Positions 21,357 through 27,129 of a DNA stretch of 27,129 nucleotides are shown here, one piece after another; position 1 is the stretch's first letter, and every line of letters begins with the position of its first letter. This DNA is from a virus. The notes under the pieces are model-generated. The model saw only the letters and a list, made by a program, of their open reading frames with translations, ran no database searches and was not told the DNA's origin. The stretch is from positions 1 to 27,129 of IMG/VR virus record IMGVR_UViG_3300012005_000043; one strand, written 5' to 3'. Position numbers and translations under genes: made by a program.

Positions 21357-24080
21357 CTATGAGGCAGTAGTAGTTATATCATAAGTTGAACCACCCTCAG
21401 CAGTACCTGAATATACAAGATCTGCACCAACTATTGCTGGTGTACTATTATCATATATAGTCACACCATCTTTTACAACTACTTGGCGTAAAGTACCAAG
21501 ACCACTTGTTCCAGGGTCAGTAGTATCAGATTCTGCAGATAAAGATAACCCTGCAGTTGCAGAAGTAGAACCAGAAGTATTTGAGAATAAATCCTCAATT
21601 ATTGTACCATTACTCTTAATTTGTAAATTACCATCAATATAAGGTGATGAGGATTGAGTTAAAGAATAATTTATAATTGCATCACTATCACTAAATGCTT
21701 GAACTAAATATACTGCACCTGCAACTGCAACTTCTGACCATAGTATTGATGAGGTAGTGGTTTCAGGTATTGAGTTACTAAATATTATAGTTCCGTCCCT
21801 AGTTATAACTAAATGGATTTTAGGATTAATACCAGATGAGGCAATATTAGAGTAAGATTCTGCAGAAATTACATGACCTGCAGAAATTTTTATACTTCCT
21901 GATGAGTTTGTAAATAGATCTTCAACTGTTGTACTGTTGTCTTTTATTTGTAAATTACAATCTACCGCCGTTGTTGACTGCTCAACTAATGAGTAATTTA
22001 TAGTTGCAGGTAATGGACAATCTGTAACATCTGTAACAGGAGCTACATAGTCGGGATCTAAGGAAGAATTTGCCTTTGAGGCACCGGTAAGTACACCTGT
22101 ATCAATTCTTTTCTCAAGTATCGTATTATAACTTTTTAAACCTGTATTCTGACTTAAAGAGGTAAGGCATACATAGTCACTTTCATTACCAATCCAAGTG
22201 GTTGAATAAGAAGTACAAGAAGTAGGATTTAAGGCAGGGGCGATGTAATCTGGATCACCAAAAGTATTTGGTTTTGATACCCCTGTTGGTATTCTACTAA
22301 TTGTATTTATTTGTAATAAAGTTGTAAAAGTTGAGGTGCCTACATAATGGTTATGGGTATCTGAAGAAAAAGAACAACTAATACCTGAACCCATCCATGA
22401 AAGTGAAGGGTAAGAAGGTACAAATGGTGTAATTGAACCACTTAATAATTGTTCTCCAATATTAGTCATCTTAATATGTGAGTTATAAGGTATTAAAAAG
22501 TTCTTTATATAATTCTCAAGATCTAAAATTGGTTGTGCAAAAAACTGATATTGTTGTTGAGCTGAATAAGTTGGATATAATTCACCACCTACAAATTCGT
22601 AAGGACGGCGGTTATCCTTATATATACAACTTATAAAATTATGTGTTTGTATAAATCCCCTTGAATAATTTGTCTTAAGAGGTAAAAAAGTTATTGAATT
22701 AATATCACAATTACCAGACCCACTATAAATAAGTTTTGGTACCACGGTAACTGTTCCTGTTCCAAAAATAAGGTTATTACCAGTGTTAATATTAGGAACC
22801 GAATTTGTATCAGAAGTTTTAGAGCTGTTGTAAATAATACATTTTATATGAAGATAAACATCGGCTCTAAAGTCAGTATTTTGAAAGAAGAATGAAGAAA
22901 TACCACCTGTTTTAATATTAAGAGAATTAACTACTGTACCTGAATAATCATAACAATCAATTCCTACAGAAAAATCTGTTCCTGTAGGTTTCTTTACATA
23001 GAAGTCAAGTTCATAATCAAGAGCCTCATTTACTTTGATACGGTTCGCTGTTGGTAAATTTCCAATAGAACCATTCCCTGCAATTTGAAATGTATCTGTA
23101 GTTCCTACAACAATTTTGGTTACGGTTCCTACAGTTGGCCAATAACTAAGGTTTGTTATAGCTTCATTAGGTTCATAAATTTTGTTTACATTTTCGTTAA
23201 GTGAGAGTCCTTGGTAAAGTGGTGAGGAATTTCTGAGGTTCCATCCAAAGTGTTCTGTACGGTATAGGTTGAAAAGGAACTCATCTGGGGATTCGTAGTC
23301 AAAGGTACGTAAAAGTTCTCCGTTTACGGGCTTTGCAGATAAATGGGGTAGTGACGGGATTTTTTGATCTATAATTTTTATGGTACCTCTGTTGTGAATT
23401 TGGTATAAATATTGATTTAGTAGTAATAACACATCCGCATAAGTCGAATTTTTTCCTACTGTTATTCCTCTTCCTTCTAAAAATTCAGAAACTGCGGATA
23501 ATGATGTGGAAAATTGTGAGATTTTACGGGCTAATATTACGTAATAGGCGAAGAATTTGGCTATTGATTTGAAGAATAAAATAAAATCATCGGGCGAATT
23601 TGCAGAATTTAGACGTGAAATGAAGCGAGCAACTATATCTTCATGGAAGAGTTTTTCTACAACTGCACAGTACCAATTAATTAGCTCCGTATCAAAACAA
23701 TTGAAATAAGTAGAAAATACGCTATTTTTGAAATAAGGAGGGATTGGTAAAGATGTTGTTGTGTCTTGTATATCCACTTCAGATACTGAAAGTCCTGAAG
23801 GGTTAGGTCCGACTGCGGTATAGTAAAACTCTGCAATGAATTCCGAATATTTCGTAATAGGAATTGCCTGAATATTTTGAAGGGTAAGTGGAATAACGTC
23901 ACTCCAAGTTACCCCTCCATTGAGCGAAAATTTGAAAGTACGCTCAAAATAATTAGTTCCAGTTTCACCCGCAGATGTGTCTGTATAACCAACAAGAGTT
24001 AATACCCCAATACTTGGATTTTCAGTTTTTATAATTATTGTATCGCCTTCGGTTGAGACTACGTTACCTACTATCGCCAT
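21357..24080 (-). CDS. Large tail/baseplate protein with C-terminal repeats (907 aa)
   Basis: Residues 1-110 form a beta-rich start (VGNVVSTEGDTIIIKTENPS), and residues 110-230 are helical and aromatic (ELINWYCAVVEKLFHED, FAYYVILARKISQF), as in baseplate wedge proteins. Residues 590-693 hold two units ending in DPDYIAP and DPDYVAP (SKPNTFGDPDYIAP, SKANSSLDPDYVAP), a pattern I associate with Bacteroidetes surface and phage proteins. Residues 694-802 and 803-907 are two related 105-109-residue modules, each starting INYSL and containing NLQIK and EDLF. Placement between the baseplate J-like gene and the fibre supports a structural role. The exact homologue is not identified. Confidence 0.72.
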   Translation of the reverse strand: MAIVGNVVSTEGDTIIIKTENPSIGVLTLVGYTDTSAGETGTNYFERTFKFSLNGGVTWSDVIPLTLQNIQAIPITKYSEFIAEFYYTAVGPNPSGLSVSEVDIQDTTTSLPIPPYFKNSVFSTYFNCFDTELINWYCAVVEKLFHEDIVARFISRLNSANSPDDFILFFKSIAKFFAYYVILARKISQFSTSLSAVSEFLEGRGITVGKNSTYADVLLLLNQYLYQIHNRGTIKIIDQKIPSLPHLSAKPVNGELLRTFDYESPDEFLFNLYRTEHFGWNLRNSSPLYQGLSLNENVNKIYEPNEAITNLSYWPTVGTVTKIVVGTTDTFQIAGNGSIGNLPTANRIKVNEALDYELDFYVKKPTGTDFSVGIDCYDYSGTVVNSLNIKTGGISSFFFQNTDFRADVYLHIKCIIYNSSKTSDTNSVPNINTGNNLIFGTGTVTVVPKLIYSGSGNCDINSITFLPLKTNYSRGFIQTHNFISCIYKDNRRPYEFVGGELYPTYSAQQQYQFFAQPILDLENYIKNFLIPYNSHIKMTNIGEQLLSGSITPFVPSYPSLSWMGSGISCSFSSDTHNHYVGTSTFTTLLQINTISRIPTGVSKPNTFGDPDYIAPALNPTSCTSYSTTWIGNESDYVCLTSLSQNTGLKSYNTILEKRIDTGVLTGASKANSSLDPDYVAPVTDVTDCPLPATINYSLVEQSTTAVDCNLQIKDNSTTVEDLFTNSSGSIKISAGHVISAESYSNIASSGINPKIHLVITRDGTIIFSNSIPETTTSSILWSEVAVAGAVYLVQAFSDSDAIINYSLTQSSSPYIDGNLQIKSNGTIIEDLFSNTSGSTSATAGLSLSAESDTTDPGTSGLGTLRQVVVKDGVTIYDNSTPAIVGADLVYSGTAEGGSTYDITTTAS

Positions 24081-24400
24081 TAGTCTATGTATAAATTATA
24101 TAATAAATCTCCATTTTCATCAATTTCGTAGAAGGAGCCATCGCCTGAGGTTAATGTTTGAAATAATTGTCCCGCTTCATCAATAAACCAGTTTACATTT
24201 CTGTTGTACTTTTTTAATCCAAAAACAAGGTCTGCTTGATTAACTTTTAGTTTATCAAGTACAAAGTTTATATCTGATAGGGTTGCAAAAAAAGTGTCTG
24301 GTAAACAGTTTTCATTTAAGAAATATATATGTTGGAGTTCTGCAGTAGAATTTTGGAAGTACGAATTCTTACTGTAAGTGCTGATTAATTTCTGTTGCAT
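24080..24400 (-). CDS. Unknown small protein in the baseplate region (106 aa)
   Basis: A 106-residue protein of unknown function, acidic at the C-terminus (SGDGSFYEIDENGDLLYNLYID). The N-terminal half looks helical (LQHIYFLNENCLPDTFFATL). It overlaps both neighbours by one base, which couples it to the tail genes. A minor baseplate component is a reasonable guess from position. Confidence 0.7.
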   Translation of the reverse strand: MQQKLISTYSKNSYFQNSTAELQHIYFLNENCLPDTFFATLSDINFVLDKLKVNQADLVFGLKKYNRNVNWFIDEAGQLFQTLTSGDGSFYEIDENGDLLYNLYID

Positions 24401-25875
24401 TAGGCGGCGATTTGGGATTGTGCAAGTTTTTTTAACTCAAGATTACACTTACGAGTTTCCTTTTGTTTTTCTATACCTCTTTCTAGATTTTCTAGATAAA
24501 TACTCATTAATTCAGGGTTACTTTCTCTTTCTAATTGTTTTTGTTTTTTAGTTTCAGAGATTTTCTTACTTATTTCATTTTTCTGTTCAACAGTATATAA
24601 AGATTGCCTTTCTTTGGCTTTATCTGCAAGTTTTCTTTTTATTAAATTAAGTTCTTCTTCACTTTTTTTACTAAAAGTTTCAAATTTTTTTCTTTCAATT
24701 TCTTGTTTTTCTTCTTCACTTTTATTAAAGTAATATAATTGTTTTTTTAACTTACTCTCTTCCCTTTCCTCTTTAGTTAACTCTGGTTTTTTATAAAGTT
24801 CTGGATTATTTTCTCTTTCAATTTTATTTAGTCTTTTAGTTTCTTTTATTTTTTCTTTAATTTCTTGTTTTCTTTCAAGTGTTACAGTCTCATAATAATT
24901 TTTAAAGTTCTCTTGAATAGGTACTTTATAACTTTCTTTTTTCTTTTCTTTTGTTAACTCTCTTTGTTCAGGAGTTCTTTTTGACCAAGTTTCTTTCTTT
25001 TTCTTAGTAGCTTGTTCCTGTACTTTTATACAATACTCAGGATCTTCTAATAATTTTAACTCTTTATTTTTTCTTCTAGATTCTAATAGTACTTTATTTC
25101 TTCTTTCTTTTTCTTCTTCAGATAATAAACTATATTTTTCCCTATAATTCTCAGCTCTTAATTTTAACTGTTCAGGTGTTTCTTTTTTCTTATTTTTTAA
25201 CCCCTTAGCTCTTTTATTTTTTTCTAACTCTTTTTCCTCATCACTTTTTAAAGAATAAAGATACTTCATTTTTTCAGATTGTTTTTTTAATTCATTTTCT
25301 CTAACTTCTGGGGGTCTTGAATTAAATTTTTCCTTTCTTTTTTGTTTAGAAAGTTTTATTTCTTCCTCAGTTCTTGACTGTAAAGTCAACTTTCTTTTAG
25401 TAATACTTTTTTGTTTTTCTTCCGGAGTTTTTTTTAATTTAGCTTCTATACGTTTTTTATTAATTAAACTTAATTCCTCTTCACTTTTTTTAGCCATAGT
25501 TTCCTTAAACTTTTCTATTCTCTTTTTAATTAACTCGGGAGTGGTGGATAATCTTATATAATTTTCTCTTGCTTCTTGATAAGTTCTAGAGGAAACTGTA
25601 TGGTCTCTTCCTCTTTTTTTACTAGTATTTTTAACACAGCACATAGAAAAAAAAGCGTGTGCTAATTTATAGTTTTCAGGATAAATTCTATATAATAACC
25701 AATGACAAATGAAATGTTCCCGGGAGCGGAGTAAGACTTTGTTAAATTTTTCTTCACCCCCATTCATACACTTAGGTAAAATATGGTGCTCTTCAAAATA
25801 AATTTCTTTATTACGTTTCCTATTTTCAGATCTAGCTTTTTCTATGATTTGATTATATACTTTTTGATAGTCCAT
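24400..25875 (-). CDS. HNH homing endonuclease with a long charged repeat array
   Basis: Residues 25-60 form an HNH core: YFEEHHILPKCMNGG (H30/H31), FNKVLLRSREHF with N45, and H54/H58 in EHFICHWLL, as in many free-standing phage homing endonucleases. From about residue 110 to the end the protein is a lysine/glutamate-rich array of roughly 20-residue units with S/TxEE starts (such as SEEEKQEIERKKFETFSKK), likely long helices that bind DNA. At 491 residues it is far longer than usual HNH enzymes (150-250). It lies inside the tail block, between the baseplate J-like gene and the 106-residue gene, overlapping the latter by one base. It does not split a recognised gene. Confidence 0.85.
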   Translation of the reverse strand: MDYQKVYNQIIEKARSENRKRNKEIYFEEHHILPKCMNGGEEKFNKVLLRSREHFICHWLLYRIYPENYKLAHAFFSMCCVKNTSKKRGRDHTVSSRTYQEARENYIRLSTTPELIKKRIEKFKETMAKKSEEELSLINKKRIEAKLKKTPEEKQKSITKRKLTLQSRTEEEIKLSKQKRKEKFNSRPPEVRENELKKQSEKMKYLYSLKSDEEKELEKNKRAKGLKNKKKETPEQLKLRAENYREKYSLLSEEEKERRNKVLLESRRKNKELKLLEDPEYCIKVQEQATKKKKETWSKRTPEQRELTKEKKKESYKVPIQENFKNYYETVTLERKQEIKEKIKETKRLNKIERENNPELYKKPELTKEEREESKLKKQLYYFNKSEEEKQEIERKKFETFSKKSEEELNLIKRKLADKAKERQSLYTVEQKNEISKKISETKKQKQLERESNPELMSIYLENLERGIEKQKETRKCNLELKKLAQSQIAA

Positions 25876-25877
25876 CT

Positions 25878-27089
25878 TTATACTGTTAAACCTAAAACTG
25901 TTGCAGCCGTAGGAACTAAAATTTGGTTATTATAATATACTGGGTTCAAGCTTCCACTAAAATTTGATATAACATTCCCTGTAAGATCCAACATAAGGAA
26001 GCCTTGTAGTATTGGAAGAGATTGGTTACTTATGGTCAAATCAGTTTTTGGAAACCAGTAGGCATCAGGCAAATATAGGCAACCCGGTGTATTTTGTACA
26101 ATTTCAAAAAGTGTTGTCCACTGAATTAAAGTTGTAGAACCATTAAAAGTTCTGAAGTCAAGTAATTTTGACCATGCAGTCTGGACGTTTATTCTAAAAG
26201 TATCAGAATTAACTGAGGGGTCAATTGATACACGGAATGAACTAGAAAATGGTTGTAAGGTTGCATTTACAAGTGTTACTCCTGTGAATTTTGTACCAAA
26301 TGGCGCAATATCTGTAAGTGAAAAATAATCTTGTGCTGAGGTTAATAACTGGTTTAATTCTGTGGAATTTAATTGAGAAGCATCTTGTGTAATTATAGCA
26401 AGAATTGTCTGTCCTGTATTTGATAAACCGTTAGAAAAAACTTTTAAGACTTTAGGGTTTTGATTTATGAAAACCTGAGTTAAACATTCAAGTGTAGAAG
26501 TTGCAAGTTGGTTTGGTCCAAGTTTTATACGAGTTCTAAATGTATTATCATCTTCTGCATCTCGACCACCTTGTGCCTGAACTTCATTTACTACAAAATT
26601 TACGCCTGAAACATTTGGACTAAGAGAAGTTGCTGTTAAAGGAGGTATATTAGTTATAGAACCTTGTGTCTGACTAGAACATGGTTGGTAACAGTACCCC
26701 CAACTTGGTATAGTAAAGTCGGCTGCAAACTGAAAAATTATTCCTGAGTTTGACTGTACAAGATTCGTAAGTGCAATTACTGTAGTTCCAGGCGTTCCTT
26801 GGACACGAACATAAGTTGAAGAACCAGAAGCTCCGAGTCGAGGCGAAATTCCATATATAATTGCTGCTTGGTCAAGTTGTGAGCCGCTTGCTGAATCTAT
26901 GTAGAGAGCTGATAAACTTAAAACTATATCTTTTTCAGCTTTGCCTGCTATTTTGGAAATCCCGCCTGCAATTCCAGAAAAAACGCTATTAGGTGAAACT
27001 TTACTTATTAAATCGCTCTGATTTAAAAGTGTCTCAATAAATAAATTTTTGCGGTCAATTGATGTACTTGGTACTAAGTTAAGGGGCAT
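25878..27089 (-). CDS. Baseplate J-like protein
   Basis: A 403-residue protein of the baseplate J/gp47 family, which forms the wedge around the tail hub of contractile-tailed phages. Family marks are the N-terminal helical section with SGSQLDQAAIIYGISPR at about 69-85, a strand-rich middle (STYVRVQGTPGTTVI), GGRDAEDDNTFRTRI at 174-188, corresponding to the conserved GG.DxExDxxFRxR motif, and a C-terminal strand-helix region with the IDPSVNSDTFRINVQTAWSKL segment. The frame stays open upstream of the ATG to the window edge (27128), but without another ATG, so the ATG at 27087-27089 is used. This gene is the main basis for calling the phage a myovirus. Confidence 0.9.
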   Translation of the reverse strand: MPLNLVPSTSIDRKNLFIETLLNQSDLISKVSPNSVFSGIAGGISKIAGKAEKDIVLSLSALYIDSASGSQLDQAAIIYGISPRLGASGSSTYVRVQGTPGTTVIALTNLVQSNSGIIFQFAADFTIPSWGYCYQPCSSQTQGSITNIPPLTATSLSPNVSGVNFVVNEVQAQGGRDAEDDNTFRTRIKLGPNQLATSTLECLTQVFINQNPKVLKVFSNGLSNTGQTILAIITQDASQLNSTELNQLLTSAQDYFSLTDIAPFGTKFTGVTLVNATLQPFSSSFRVSIDPSVNSDTFRINVQTAWSKLLDFRTFNGSTTLIQWTTLFEIVQNTPGCLYLPDAYWFPKTDLTISNQSLPILQGFLMLDLTGNVISNFSGSLNPVYYNNQILVPTAATVLGLTV

Positions 27090-27129
27090 TAAGTCTTCTT
27101 TTAGACCTAAAAATAAAAATAATAATGTT

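Noticed and set aside
23681-23902. Minus-strand frame of 73 codons inside the 907-residue tail gene
   Set aside because: It is in an alternative frame of a longer gene with coherent protein sequence and has no motif.
27090-27129. Upstream extension of the baseplate J-like gene or end of another gene
   Set aside because: The frame is open to the window edge but holds no start codon, and 40 bases are too few to identify another gene.

Overview
The window looks like part of an AT-rich genome of a contractile-tailed (myovirus-type) bacteriophage. Every supported gene lies on the minus strand, so transcription runs from high to low coordinates. Genes are packed tightly, many overlap by 1-23 bases, and no stretch above 300 bases lacks a gene; the longest gap is 82 bases at 8056-8137, where I see nothing convincing. 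TGA, TAA and TAG all act as stops, so the standard bacterial code applies. I saw no tRNA, rRNA, CRISPR array or insertion sequence. Start regions are A/T-rich and mostly lack a Shine-Dalgarno sequence. With the tail repeats at 21.4-22.3 kb this points to a host in the Bacteroidetes (perhaps Flavobacteriia), but that is inference.

In transcription order, the first block (27.1-18.35 kb) is virion structure: a baseplate J-like protein, a small unknown, a 907-residue tail/baseplate protein with C-terminal repeats, a 792-residue fibre ending in a tail-collar domain, and a 192-residue unknown virion protein. An HNH endonuclease with a long charged repeat array sits inside this block.

The second block (18.3-8.1 kb) is DNA replication and dNTP supply: two unknowns, a PD-(D/E)XK nuclease-like protein, a DnaB-type helicase, a GIY-YIG endonuclease, a DnaG-type primase, an unknown, a 5'(3')-deoxyribonucleotidase, a deoxynucleoside monophosphate kinase, and a DNA polymerase III alpha subunit encoded as two separate genes. 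The polymerase is split inside an unusual insertion just before the catalytic aspartates. The helicase, the primase and two small genes here must start at a non-ATG codon (TTG).

The third block (8.05-0 kb) holds a B12-dependent (class II) ribonucleotide reductase with a small zinc-ribbon protein, a VSR-like homing endonuclease flanked by near-identical 22-base direct repeats, and a set of genes for making a 7-deazaguanine base: QueD, QueE, FolE and, cut by the window edge, a transglycosylase resembling DpdA. QueC is not in the window. Hypoxanthine/guanine phosphoribosyltransferase, a MazG-like pyrophosphohydrolase and five small unknown genes are interleaved. The likely job of the set is to replace guanine in phage DNA with a deazaguanine such as 7-carboxy-7-deazaguanine or preQ0, which would protect against host restriction. 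HPRT could recycle the guanine that the exchange releases.
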